Notes under the pieces: generated by a model
What the model saw: only the letters and a program-made list of their open reading frames with translations
Told to the model about the DNA's origin: nothing
Databases searched by the model: none
Translations under genes and position numbers: made by a program
Part shown: piece by piece, positions 1 through 8,954 of the stretch
Layout of the letters: every line of letters begins with the position of its first letter
Position numbering within the stretch: position 1 is the stretch's first letter
Assembly (NCBI GenBank): GCA_964437415.1
Contig: CAYTGN010000005.1
Location: forward strand, 1-64,000
Direction: 5' to 3'
DNA from: CADEDV01 sp964437415
Lineage (GTDB): Bacteria > Bacteroidota > Bacteroidia > Chitinophagales > Chitinophagaceae
Length of the DNA stretch: 64,000 nt

Positions 1-9
1 TTTGATTAA

Positions 10-1254
10 ATGTCGTCGTTCATTCAGCGCAGCAGCCTGCAACCACTGCAACACCAGGAATTCCGGTATTTTATTGTGGCTCGTTTTTTTCTCATCATGG
101 CATTGCGGATGCTGGGCACTGTGGCCGCATACCAGTTGTTTAAACTCACTCAAAGTTCTTTTGCCATCGGGCTGGCCGGGCTTTCAGAATTCGTTCCGGT
201 ATTTCTGCTGGCTTTGTATGCCGGTCATGTGATTGACAGGTCAGACAAAAGAACTTTACTCCTGAAAGGGGTGCTCACCTATTCGCTTTGTGTCATTGCG
301 CTGATCGTTATTACATCTCCTTGGTTTGGCAGGAATGTGACCACACAATCGCCGCAACTATTTTTTTATGCTGTGATATTTTGCACCGGGGCCATCCGTG
401 CTTTCACCGGGCCCGCCACTACCGCCATCATTGCTCAATTGGTTCCAAGGAAAATTTTGCACTTTGCCGCCAATATCAGTTCGTCCACCTGGCTGGCGGC
501 TTCCATTACCGGTCATGCATCCGCCGGGTTTTTTATCGCATGGTTTGGTGTGCATATCACTTTTTATATCATACTCGGTTATGTGTTTGCAGCAGCGCTG
601 CTGATCTCCTTCATTAAAAAGAAACCAGTAGTTGTAACTGCAAGCAATGTGAAAACATGGGACAGCATGAAAGAAGGGTTGCGGTTTGTTTTCCAGAACA
701 AGGTGATGCTGGGGGCCATATCCATTGACCTGTTTGCCGTGTTGTTTGGCGGGGCAGTGGCGCTGATACCTGAATTTGCAGAAAAGATACTGGCTGTCGG
801 CCCCATTGGTTTTGGCTGGCTCAATGCTGCTATGGACATTGGCTCTGTCATCATGATCACGGCTTTCACCTTAAGGCCTATGAAAAAGAGACAGGGATTC
901 CGCCTGCTTTATGCAGTGGCAGGGTTTGGCCTCTGTATCATTGTGTTTGGTGTTTCAAAAATCTACTGGCTTTCATTTATGGCATTATTGATAGCCGGCA
1001 TGCTGGATGGCATCAGTGTCATTATACGCAGCAATATTCTGCAACTGGTGACACCCGATGAAATGCGGGGCAGAGTGTCCAGTGTCAATTCAATGTTCAT
1101 CAACAGCAGCAATGAGCTGGGCCAGTTTGAAAGTGGGTTTATGGCCAAAGCCATGGGCACAGTACCTTCTGTCATCTTTGGCGGATGCATGACATTCATT
1201 GTTGCCATCATCGCATGGTTCAAAGCCCCGTCATTAAGAAAATTTGAATATTAG
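10..1254 (+). CDS. MFS transporter, drug/siderophore-exporter-like
   Basis: A 414-residue polytopic inner-membrane protein with about 12 hydrophobic segments. It carries a major-facilitator motif after the second helix (AGHVIDRSDKRTLL, near residues 69-82) and the late-half stretch SVIIRSNILQLVTPDEMRGRV, typical of the MFS_3/EntS-type exporter subgroup. A TAA stop at positions 7-9 in the same frame directly precedes the ATG, so the gene is complete at its 5' end although it sits at the window edge. Substrate cannot be told from sequence; efflux of a small molecule by proton antiport is the family expectation. Its stop overlaps by 4 bp the stop of the convergent gene that follows. Confidence 0.87.
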   Translation: MSSFIQRSSLQPLQHQEFRYFIVARFFLIMALRMLGTVAAYQLFKLTQSSFAIGLAGLSEFVPVFLLALYAGHVIDRSDKRTLLLKGVLTYSLCVIALIVITSPWFGRNVTTQSPQLFFYAVIFCTGAIRAFTGPATTAIIAQLVPRKILHFAANISSSTWLAASITGHASAGFFIAWFGVHITFYIILGYVFAAALLISFIKKKPVVVTASNVKTWDSMKEGLRFVFQNKVMLGAISIDLFAVLFGGAVALIPEFAEKILAVGPIGFGWLNAAMDIGSVIMITAFTLRPMKKRQGFRLLYAVAGFGLCIIVFGVSKIYWLSFMALLIAGMLDGISVIIRSNILQLVTPDEMRGRVSSVNSMFINSSNELGQFESGFMAKAMGTVPSVIFGGCMTFIVAIIAWFKAPSLRKFEY

Positions 1255-2633
1255 GGTTCTTCCAACCGCAACCTTACATTAAAAGATTGCAGCCTTCCTT
1301 TCAGCCATGCTTCCAACTGTGCTCTTCGCAATGGCAAAAGTTCATTTTTGAATGCAGCCTGCACCTGCCACAACGTATCATCCCTATTTAGCGCCGGGTT
1401 AAAACTTAAAGAACGCTGTACCGTTAGCCTTAACAAAGAAGAGTCGGAAGCATATACTTCTTTTGCCAGTTTTATCTGCAGGCTATCAGGCAATACGGCC
1501 CCGTTCATGCCCCGCTGCAGGCTGTCCATTCGTATATACATTTCCTTGATGGACATCCGCTGCACTTCCACATCAGAATTCAAAGTTTCAAAAATGTTTT
1601 TAGCTGCCGCCCTGCTGTCAGGTCCCTGGTAAAGTATCAATTCACAATTACTTAACCCATAGGAAGCCATCCTATCACGCAGATCCTCTTTTTGCAGACT
1701 GTCATAAGCATCACCTACCATCACCACTTCCAGTTTTGAACGTCCCGGGTTGTAAACAAACTTGCTTGTGACCACAATATGGCTTTCGTCCTGCAGCACA
1801 TTTTTTACAAACGACTCTACCCGCTGCTGGTAAAAATATTTTTTTACAATATGAAAAGTAAGATAAATGCTGGGGGCTATCATTAGCAGAACGATCACCG
1901 TTATCAGGCTGTGGATCCTTTTTCTTCTCACCGGCTCTTTCACCTCTGCCCTCGGATACTTCAAAATATTTACCACAAAGTAGGTGGCCAGGCTGATGAA
2001 AACTGAATTGATCATAAATAAATAAAAGGCGCCGAAAATATATTTCCAGCTCAGGATGCTGATACCATAGCCCATGGTGCATAAGGGTGGCATCAATGCA
2101 GTGGCAATAGCAACACCCGGTATCACTGTACCATTACGCAACCGGCTGGCCGAAGCAATGATGCCTGCCACGCCTCCAAAAAAAGCAATAAGTACGTCAT
2201 AGATAGTGGGTGAAGTTCTTCCCAGCAGTTCAGAGCCTGCTTCCTTCACCGGGCTTAGCAGGAAAAAAATGGTGGAAGTGGCCACACTCATAAACACCAT
2301 GACTACAAAATTGCGGATGGATTTTTTTACCAGGAAAATATCATCCGTTGCCAGGCCCAGCCCAAACCCGGTGATGGGTCCCATGAGCGGGGAGATCAGC
2401 ATCGCACCGATGATGACGGCTGTAGAGTTAGTGTTCAGCCCCAGCGAGGCAATAAAAATAGCTGCCACCAGCACCCACAAACTTGGTCCGGTCAGGTTAG
2501 CCGCCGATTTGATACTGTGGATCGCTGTCTGCACATTCTCCGGGTCGCGGGGAAAACGCAGCTTCAATAATAAATACCGCAGAGGTCTGAACCGGAACAG
2601 GGATAAACTGTTATTTTTCCTTCTGTCTGTCAT
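1251..2633 (-). CDS. DUF389 family membrane protein
   Basis: A 460-residue protein with a multi-helix DUF389 (TIGR00341-like) core of unknown function: hydrophobic segments around residues 50-220 contain the conserved stretches NSTAVIIGAMLISPLMGPI and PGVAIATALMPPLCTMGYG. The C-terminal 220 residues are soluble-looking with one further TM segment (HSLITVIVLLMIAPSIYLTFH) and a probable periplasmic domain. An upstream in-frame ATG would add 16 residues, but the ATG at 2633 (MTDRRKNN) gives the more natural N-terminus and leaves room for a promoter in the 79-bp gap to the divergent MBL-fold gene. No function is established for the family. Confidence 0.88.
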   Translation of the reverse strand: MTDRRKNNSLSLFRFRPLRYLLLKLRFPRDPENVQTAIHSIKSAANLTGPSLWVLVAAIFIASLGLNTNSTAVIIGAMLISPLMGPITGFGLGLATDDIFLVKKSIRNFVVMVFMSVATSTIFFLLSPVKEAGSELLGRTSPTIYDVLIAFFGGVAGIIASASRLRNGTVIPGVAIATALMPPLCTMGYGISILSWKYIFGAFYLFMINSVFISLATYFVVNILKYPRAEVKEPVRRKRIHSLITVIVLLMIAPSIYLTFHIVKKYFYQQRVESFVKNVLQDESHIVVTSKFVYNPGRSKLEVVMVGDAYDSLQKEDLRDRMASYGLSNCELILYQGPDSRAAAKNIFETLNSDVEVQRMSIKEMYIRMDSLQRGMNGAVLPDSLQIKLAKEVYASDSSLLRLTVQRSLSFNPALNRDDTLWQVQAAFKNELLPLRRAQLEAWLKGRLQSFNVRLRLEEP

Positions 2634-2712
2634 GAAAACGAAATTATTCTTTTTAGGTATTAAAATTACTGCCCGCAACATTTTTGTAACTTGTACAACA
2701 TAAAATCATAAC

Positions 2713-3612
2713 ATGAAGCGTCGTTCATTTATTCAACAAACCGGTTTTACAATTGCTGCCCTTTCATTGGCACAGCAAAAATTACTTTCTTCCTTTTTCC
2801 AGGAACCCTGGAAAATAACCATGTTGACAGATACTGTAGGCGTTTTTACGGAGAGAGGCGGAACGATTGCCTTCCTGTTATCCAAAGATGGTATTGCAGT
2901 GGTGGACTCCCAGTTTCCTGATCAAAGTAAGCACCTGATAGATGAACTGAAGAAAAGAAGCGAAAAACCTGTCAAACTTCTTATCAACACACATCACCAT
3001 GGCGACCACAGCAGCGGCAATATTTCTTTCAAAGGAATAACCGAGCATGTGCTGGCCCATGCCAATTCATTAAAGAACCAGAAAAGAGTAGCTGAACAGC
3101 AAAAGTCAGAAGACCGGCAGCTTTATCCCGACCAGACCTTTACCGACACCTGGACCAGCGAGATAGGTAAAGAAAAGATCAGCCTTTCCTATTTTGGCGC
3201 TGCGCATACTGATGGAGATGCATTGATCCATTTTGAAAAGGCAAATGTGGTGCATGTCGGCGACCTTGTCAACAACCGTCGGTACCCGTTCATTGACAGA
3301 ACGGCCGGAGCCTCCATACGGAACTGGATCACTGTACTTGAAAAAACGGCAAAAAAATATGACCGTAAAACCACCTTTGTTTTTGGCCATGCATCCGAAG
3401 GTTATGAAGTATTTGGTAAAAGAGATGATGTGCTGCTGATGAAAGATTATTTTGAAAAACTGATAGCCTTTACAGAAGATGAAATAAAAAAAGGAACAAC
3501 TAAAGAAGCATTTCTTCAATACAAAAATATTCCAGGGGTGACGGAGTGGAAAGGCGATGGCATCACCCGGTCGCTGACAGCGGCCTATGATGAGTTAACA
3601 CAAAAAGCATGA
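2713..3612 (+). CDS. Exported MBL-fold metallo-hydrolase
   Basis: 299 residues. The N-terminus (KRRSFIQQTGFTIAALSLA) has a twin-arginine-like export signal, so the product probably acts outside the cytoplasm after folding with its metals. The zinc-binding signature is intact: THHHGDHSSGN with His94, His96, Asp98 and His99; later ligands are likely the His of GAAHTDGD and of VFGHAS. Similar Tat-exported MBL proteins occur widely in Bacteroidota; the substrate is not predictable, with glyoxalase-II-like or lactamase-like hydrolysis both possible. The stop overlaps the ATG of a 28-codon ORF (ATGA). Confidence 0.86.
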   Translation: MKRRSFIQQTGFTIAALSLAQQKLLSSFFQEPWKITMLTDTVGVFTERGGTIAFLLSKDGIAVVDSQFPDQSKHLIDELKKRSEKPVKLLINTHHHGDHSSGNISFKGITEHVLAHANSLKNQKRVAEQQKSEDRQLYPDQTFTDTWTSEIGKEKISLSYFGAAHTDGDALIHFEKANVVHVGDLVNNRRYPFIDRTAGASIRNWITVLEKTAKKYDRKTTFVFGHASEGYEVFGKRDDVLLMKDYFEKLIAFTEDEIKKGTTKEAFLQYKNIPGVTEWKGDGITRSLTAAYDELTQKA

Positions 3613-3695
3613 AAATAATATTCATCATCATAGCAGCCCTGATTCTCTGGGGTCTTATCGCCACATCGGGCAACAAAAAGAAAACAGAAGATTGA
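3609..3695 (+). CDS. Possible 28-aa membrane microprotein
   Basis: An ORF of 28 codons whose ATG overlaps the TGA of the MBL-fold gene (ATGA), an arrangement usual for translational coupling. The product is a hydrophobic helix (KIIFIIIAALILWGLIAT) followed by a basic tail (GNKKKTED), consistent with one membrane-spanning segment. No family recognised. It is too short for routine gene calling; the overlap and clean hydrophobic pattern are the only support, so this is tentative. Confidence 0.4.
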   Translation: MKIIFIIIAALILWGLIATSGNKKKTED

Positions 3696-3704
3696 AGTTG
3701 AAGG

Positions 3705-4196
3705 CTATTTTCCTTTCTCAGCACTCATCAGTTTCTCTAATACATAATAAGTAATAGGACAGAAACCTGAGTTTTTTAAAGTCAGCTCTTTTCGTTTGAT
3801 GATAACATCCTCGTCAGTATAAGGGAACCGCTGGCAGTCGGAAGGCCGCTGGTCATAGATGCTACAGTAATTATCCGCCCCGAGAAAAGGACAGGGCAAT
3901 GACTTCGCCACAAAATCACCATCCTCGTCCACCTTCAGGTACTTTTCTATAAAATCACTTTCCCGCATTTTTAAATACCTGCTTATCCTTTTTATATCCG
4001 GAGTTTTGAATCGGGGAGAATAGTTTTTGCAACAGTTGGCACATTGCAGGCAGTCAATTTTGGAAAAAGCCTCATTATGCAGAACAGGCAACTGTTTCAG
4101 CACTTTGTTTTTGTCTGCCCGCTGCAGGAACTGCTTGTAGAGTTTTTGCCGCTCCCCCGATTTCTTCTCCCAGTTTTGTAAGATTTTATCCTGCAT
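3705..4196 (-). CDS. YkgJ-family cysteine-cluster protein
   Basis: 163 residues. The metal-binding cluster is visible as CLQCANCC near residues 50-57, then CPFLG..YCSIYDQRPSDCQRFPY in the second half, and a late Cys (NSGFCPITYY). This is the zinc/iron-chelating YkgJ (UPF0153-like) pattern. Proteins of this family are poorly characterised. It is cytoplasmic, with no signal sequence, and is transcribed away from gcvP with a 112-bp gap between the two starts. It is convergent with the MBL-fold gene. Confidence 0.83.
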   Translation of the reverse strand: MQDKILQNWEKKSGERQKLYKQFLQRADKNKVLKQLPVLHNEAFSKIDCLQCANCCKNYSPRFKTPDIKRISRYLKMRESDFIEKYLKVDEDGDFVAKSLPCPFLGADNYCSIYDQRPSDCQRFPYTDEDVIIKRKELTLKNSGFCPITYYVLEKLMSAEKGK

Positions 4197-4268
4197 CCCG
4201 CAAAGAAAGGCATTTCACCGCTTTTCCCCAGCGTTCAACAGGGCCGGTTTTTTCTCCCTCCACCCCCG

Positions 4269-4276
4269 TAACTTTG
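4269..4276 (+). promoter_or_regulatory. -7 promoter box of gcvP
   Basis: TAACTTTG matches the Bacteroidota -7 consensus TAnnTTTG and lies 32 nt before the gcvP ATG, giving a leader of roughly 25 nt. A T-run at 4248-4253 lies upstream where the weak -33 element would be sought. Only the -7 match is strong. Confidence 0.55.
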
Positions 4277-4308
4277 CGCATCTTTTACTATTACAAGGAA
4301 ATGTATCT

Positions 4309-7191
4309 ATGAGTCTTTTTGAACAACAATCCAACGAGTTCATCCCCCGCCATATCGGACCCCATGAACAGGACACAAAAAAAATGCTGAAAACAATTGG
4401 TGAACCAACCCTGGGTTCACTGATTGACAAAACTGTTCCCGCTGCTATCCGCATGGAACATGAGCTGAAGATACCTGTAGCCATGAGTGAGCATGAATAC
4501 CTGAAGCACATTAAAGAGATTTCCCTGAAGAATAAAGTTTTCACCAACTATATCGGGCAGGGATACTATGACACGATCACTCCCTCTGTTATCCTGCGGA
4601 ATATATTTGAAAACCCGGGTTGGTACACACAGTACACTCCCTACCAGGCCGAGATCTCGCAGGGCCGCCTGGAAAGTTTATTGAATTTCCAGACCATGGT
4701 GAGTGATCTCACTGGATTGCCCATTGCCAATGCGTCGTTGCTGGATGAAGCGACTGCTGCTGCCGAAGCGATGACCATGTTCTTCAACACCCTGAACAAA
4801 CAGGATCATATTGAAAGACCGAAATTCTTCATGGATGCAGAAATTTTTCCGCAAACCAAAGATGTATTGTTCACAAGGGCCATTCCCATCGGAATAGAAA
4901 TCGTAACAGGTGATTACACAAAAGCAACAATAGATACTACATTCTTTGGCGCCATTGTTCAATATCCCAATGACAAAGGTTCAGTAGAAGATCATCGTGA
5001 TTTCATCAATAAAGTGCATGCTGCCGGGGCATATGTTGTTATGGCAACTGATTTACTTGCATTGACACTCCTCACTCCTCCCGGTGAGCTTGGCGCTGAT
5101 GCGGCTATTGGTTCGGCACAACGATTTGGTGTGCCGCTGGGCTATGGTGGTCCTCATGCAGCATTCATGTCCTGCAAGGATGATTTCAAAAGAAGCATTC
5201 CCGGACGTATCATCGGTGTGAGCATTGATGCACAAGGCAACCGTGCATTGCGAATGGCATTACAAACAAGAGAGCAGCACATCAAGAGAGAAAAGGCCAC
5301 TTCTAATATCTGCACGGCACAGGCGCTGCTCGCCAATATGGCTGCTATGTATGCCATAATTCATGGCCCCGATGGATTAAAGAACATTGCAAAAAGAGTG
5401 GCACTGCTCACTCAAACTGTCGCAGAGGCTATTGAGGAAAGGGGTTTCGAACTTGTATCGGATAAATTCTTTGATACCATCACGGTGAAAACAGACAATG
5501 TTGCCGCCATCAGGGAAAAAGCAGAAAGACAACAGATAAACCTGCGCTATATTGACGACAAGCATATTGGCATTTCTATAGATGAGACGACAACTGTGAG
5601 TGATCTTTATGATCTTATTAATTGTTTTGAGAATGACAAAGATCCGGTAGCATTTGACATTCACCAGGATGATGAACTGCATCATATCCCTTCTTCATTA
5701 ACGAGAACGTCTTCTTTCCTGGCACATCCTGTTTTCAACACATATCGCAGCGAAAGCCAGATGATGCGTTATATCAAATCACTGGAGAATAAAGACCTTT
5801 CGCTGAACACTTCCATGATCTCCCTCGGCAGTTGCACCATGAAGCTGAATGCGGCTTCTGAAATGATGCCGCTCAGTTGGGCACATTGGGGCAAGATTCA
5901 CCCATTTGCTCCGGCGGATCAGGCAGAGGGATATAAATATATTATTGATGAGTTAAGCAAATATCTCTGTGAGATCACCGCCTTTGATGCCTGCAGCCTG
6001 CAACCCAACAGCGGTGCACAGGGTGAATATGCCGGGTTGCTGACTATCAAAGCATACCATGAAAGCCGCGGCGATCATCACCGCAATGTGATGCTGATAC
6101 CAATCTCTGCACATGGCACCAACCCTGCTTCTGCTGTAATGGCCGGAATGAAAGTGGTGGTGGTGAAAGCACTGGAGAACGGCTACATTGATGTGGAAGA
6201 CCTGAAAGCAAAAGCAGCACAACATGCAGCAAATCTTTCGGGCATCATGATCACCTATCCCAGCACTTATGGTGTGTATGAAGAAACGGTGAAAGAGATC
6301 ACTGCTATTATTCACAAGCATGGCGGGCAGGTGTATATGGATGGCGCCAATATGAATGCACAGGTGGGACTGACTGCTCCCGGCCTGATCGGCGCTGATG
6401 TTTGTCATTTGAATTTGCATAAAACATTCGCCATTCCGCATGGCGGTGGCGGCCCCGGTATGGGCCCGATTTGTGTGAAAAAGCATCTTGCTGAATTTTT
6501 GCCCGGCCATGTGTCTGACAACTCAAAGCTGTCTGACACATACAATGCCGTTTCAGCTGCTCCTTATGGTTCTGCATCTATTCTGCTTATTAGCTATGGT
6601 TATATCCGGATGCTGGGCAAACAAGGAGTGAAAGCTGCAACAGAGTACGCAATACTCAATGCAAATTACATGCGGGCAAGACTTGAAGGCCAGTTTGATA
6701 TTCTATACACCAATCACAATGGTCAGTGTGCCCATGAATTCATCGTTGACCTTCGTCCGTTTAAAAAATCGGCTGAAGTGGAAGCCGAGGATGTAGCAAA
6801 ACGACTGATGGATTATGGCTTTCATGCACCTACGATGAGCTTCCCGGTGCCGGGCACTATTATGATAGAGCCGACAGAAAGTGAGGACAAAGCCGAACTC
6901 GATCGCTTTTGCGATGCATTGATTTCCATCCGTGAAGAGATCAAAACCATTGAAGAAGGAAGGATGGATAAAAAAGATAATCCGCTGAAGAATGCACCAC
7001 ATACACAGTTGGTTGTAACTGCCGATGAATGGAAACATCCTTACTCAAGACAGGAGGCTGCATTCCCGCTCTATTATGTTACTCAAAATAAATTCTGGCC
7101 TTCTGTGGCAAGAGTGAATAACACACACGGCGACAGAAATCTCATCTGTACCTGTGAGCCTGTGGAATCATATATGGAGTCAACTGCCTGA
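4309..7191 (+). CDS. gcvP: Glycine dehydrogenase (decarboxylating), P-protein
   Basis: 960 residues, the normal length for the single-chain homodimeric P-protein. It binds PLP and decarboxylates glycine, passing the aminomethyl group to lipoyl H-protein in the glycine cleavage system; cytoplasmic. Hallmarks seen: N-terminal RHIGPHEQD, the GQGYYDTITP and NPGWYTQYTPYQAEISQGRLE block, the SCTMKLNA motif at the start of the second half, and HLNLHKTF with the PLP lysine at Lys705 followed by the Gly-rich HGGGGPGMGPI. No gcvT or gcvH is adjacent, so the cleavage genes are scattered. It is a stand-alone unit: own promoter box upstream, strong terminator downstream. Confidence 0.97.
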   Translation: MSLFEQQSNEFIPRHIGPHEQDTKKMLKTIGEPTLGSLIDKTVPAAIRMEHELKIPVAMSEHEYLKHIKEISLKNKVFTNYIGQGYYDTITPSVILRNIFENPGWYTQYTPYQAEISQGRLESLLNFQTMVSDLTGLPIANASLLDEATAAAEAMTMFFNTLNKQDHIERPKFFMDAEIFPQTKDVLFTRAIPIGIEIVTGDYTKATIDTTFFGAIVQYPNDKGSVEDHRDFINKVHAAGAYVVMATDLLALTLLTPPGELGADAAIGSAQRFGVPLGYGGPHAAFMSCKDDFKRSIPGRIIGVSIDAQGNRALRMALQTREQHIKREKATSNICTAQALLANMAAMYAIIHGPDGLKNIAKRVALLTQTVAEAIEERGFELVSDKFFDTITVKTDNVAAIREKAERQQINLRYIDDKHIGISIDETTTVSDLYDLINCFENDKDPVAFDIHQDDELHHIPSSLTRTSSFLAHPVFNTYRSESQMMRYIKSLENKDLSLNTSMISLGSCTMKLNAASEMMPLSWAHWGKIHPFAPADQAEGYKYIIDELSKYLCEITAFDACSLQPNSGAQGEYAGLLTIKAYHESRGDHHRNVMLIPISAHGTNPASAVMAGMKVVVVKALENGYIDVEDLKAKAAQHAANLSGIMITYPSTYGVYEETVKEITAIIHKHGGQVYMDGANMNAQVGLTAPGLIGADVCHLNLHKTFAIPHGGGGPGMGPICVKKHLAEFLPGHVSDNSKLSDTYNAVSAAPYGSASILLISYGYIRMLGKQGVKAATEYAILNANYMRARLEGQFDILYTNHNGQCAHEFIVDLRPFKKSAEVEAEDVAKRLMDYGFHAPTMSFPVPGTIMIEPTESEDKAELDRFCDALISIREEIKTIEEGRMDKKDNPLKNAPHTQLVVTADEWKHPYSRQEAAFPLYYVTQNKFWPSVARVNNTHGDRNLICTCEPVESYMESTA

Positions 7192-7253
7192 TGAAGAAAT
7201 TGTCACCTGTAGCCTGATAAAGGCTTATAATGATTGAAAATACTGATTAAAAC

Positions 7254-7285
7254 AAAGAGGTCGCCCCAAACAGGCGACCTCTTTT
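7254..7285. terminator. Bidirectional terminator after gcvP
   Basis: A perfect 12-bp inverted repeat (7254-7265 with 7273-7284) around a 7-nt loop, followed by a T-run on the plus strand and by TTTGTTTT on the minus strand. It serves gcvP and the convergent DUF6600 gene. Confidence 0.85.
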
Positions 7286-7304
7286 ATCTAAGGTAGCATA
7301 GCGA

Positions 7305-8744
7305 TTAATTGCCTCTTCCCCGTCCGTTTCCCCTGCCATTGTTTCCTTCACCGCCTCTGCGTTGATTGGAATTTTCTCTTCTTTCAAACTGACGTGGTTG
7401 TTCCTGTCTTCTTTCATTCATCCTGGGAGCAGGACGTTGTGGAGTTTCCCTTCTTATTTCCTGCCTCGGTTGGGTTGCCGGGCGGTTAGCAGGCCGATCC
7501 ACACGTCGGTTGTTATTGCCCGGACCAACATTTGGTCTTTCTGCCGGTCTCGTTACCCTTTCCCGTTGACCGGGTTGAGGGTTACTATTTCTTTCAAAAG
7601 GTCGTATCCGCCCAGGATCGTTCACCCGGCCATTATTGTTGGATTGTGGACGAACATCGTTTCTTCTTTCTCCGGGCCTGTTAATGTTACCATTCCTTTG
7701 CTGCGGACGGTTATTGTCCTGCGGCCTGGTAACAGGATTGCGCCTTTCGTTATTCATCCGGTTGAAACGGTCATTATTCCTGTTGCCGGGTTGTTGCACC
7801 CTGTTATTATTTCCGGGCCTGAAATTGTTATCACGACGTCCGTTATTATTCCGGAAGCGGTCATTATTTCCATTGATACGACCGTTGTTGTTTCTTTCAA
7901 AACGATTATTCATGGCCCGCTGCCTGTCATAACGTTCAAACTGGCGGGGAGCAAAACGCCTGTCATCGAAGCGACGGACAACCGGGCGGTAAACATTCAC
8001 CTGATTATTGATAAACACATTCCGGCCACGTCTTGAAGACTGCACAATTCTCACTGGTGAGATGCGTCCCGTGTATACTTCAAAATGAGCCCTGCGTGGA
8101 CCGGTAATGAAAATATTACGGTTGAAACTGAAATGAGTGATGATCGTTGTTTGCCGTATGATCGTTACGTTTTGCCGGCGATCAATAAAATAGCTGTGAA
8201 TATTCGGGTAAAGAATATAGCGCCTTGGCGCAAAACTCCAGAAATCATATGGCGGGGCATAAGTACCGATAGAAAAATTCACCCCTACATTGATTCCGGG
8301 CCGGATCGGAGCCCATCCGTAATAATCACCTCCATCTCTCCAGGCCACCCATGCAGGCGACCAGTCATAACCGGGCACCCAAAGCCATCCGTAGTATGGA
8401 TCCTGGTCCCAACGGCCATAGTGAAATGGTGCCCAACCCCAGTCAAAATCAGATACCCACATCCACTCATAGTCATCAGTATAAACCCAATGACCATTGC
8501 TTCCGTATGGACGAAAATCAGGACCGGCATCCGGAATCCACACATAACCGTGCTGCGGATGATCTACCCATTGCCCGTGAGGACTGAGTTCATCATAAAA
8601 AGTCTGGAATGTTACTTCCCCGTTGTTATCGTTATACTGCTGATATTGATCCGGGGGATAGGGCTGTGCAACTAAGTCGCTTCGCCAGGAACTGCCGAGC
8701 ATGATTAACAATGCCGCAGCAGCGATTTTCAAGATACGTTTCAT
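7305..8744 (-). CDS. DUF6600 secreted Trp/Pro- then Arg/Asn-rich protein
   Basis: 479 residues. A signal peptide (KRILKIAAAALLIMLG...) supports the start at 8744; an upstream in-frame ATG would bury it. Residues about 30-190 are rich in Trp, Tyr, Gly and Asp with repeated units of the form GHWVYTDDYEWMWVS and GRWDQDPYYGWLWVPG, the pattern of the DUF6600 region found in Chitinophagaceae. The C-terminal half is low-complexity Arg/Asn/Pro/Gln (runs such as RNNNGRINGNNDRF), probably disordered and strongly basic. Export to the periplasm or surface is likely; function unknown. The biased composition produces long open frames on the opposite strand, which are not genes. Confidence 0.8.
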   Translation of the reverse strand: MKRILKIAAAALLIMLGSSWRSDLVAQPYPPDQYQQYNDNNGEVTFQTFYDELSPHGQWVDHPQHGYVWIPDAGPDFRPYGSNGHWVYTDDYEWMWVSDFDWGWAPFHYGRWDQDPYYGWLWVPGYDWSPAWVAWRDGGDYYGWAPIRPGINVGVNFSIGTYAPPYDFWSFAPRRYILYPNIHSYFIDRRQNVTIIRQTTIITHFSFNRNIFITGPRRAHFEVYTGRISPVRIVQSSRRGRNVFINNQVNVYRPVVRRFDDRRFAPRQFERYDRQRAMNNRFERNNNGRINGNNDRFRNNNGRRDNNFRPGNNNRVQQPGNRNNDRFNRMNNERRNPVTRPQDNNRPQQRNGNINRPGERRNDVRPQSNNNGRVNDPGRIRPFERNSNPQPGQRERVTRPAERPNVGPGNNNRRVDRPANRPATQPRQEIRRETPQRPAPRMNERRQEQPRQFERRENSNQRRGGEGNNGRGNGRGRGN

Positions 8745-8902
8745 GGACGATTGATTTTTGTAAAAAACAGGTTCATAAAAATTGTTTAACTGGTTTTCTT
8801 CTATCCACAACAGTTGGACGCTATTATTATGCCATGAGAGTTATTCATAAACTGCAATACCGGTCTTTTAGCAAAACATTGTATTGCTGTTATAAAAAAT
8901 CA

Positions 8903-8931
8903 AAAGGCTGTTTCAATTAAGAACAGCCTTT
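8903..8931 (-). terminator. Terminator of the 595-aa lipoprotein gene
   Basis: Inverted repeat of 10 bp (8903-8912 with 8922-8931), loop of 9 nt, followed on the minus strand by a T-rich run (TTTTGATTTTTTATA, ending near 8891). It lies 24 nt downstream of the lipoprotein stop. Confidence 0.8.
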
Positions 8932-8954
8932 GAGAAATTATTTTTTTGCTTACA

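Noticed and set aside
5953..6510. 185-codon minus-strand frame within gcvP
   Set aside because: It is a shadow of a well-conserved gene on the plus strand.
7362..8675. Two long plus-strand frames opposite the DUF6600 gene (224 and 196 codons)
   Set aside because: They arise from the biased composition of the Arg/Asn- and Trp/Pro-rich gene on the other strand and show no domain.
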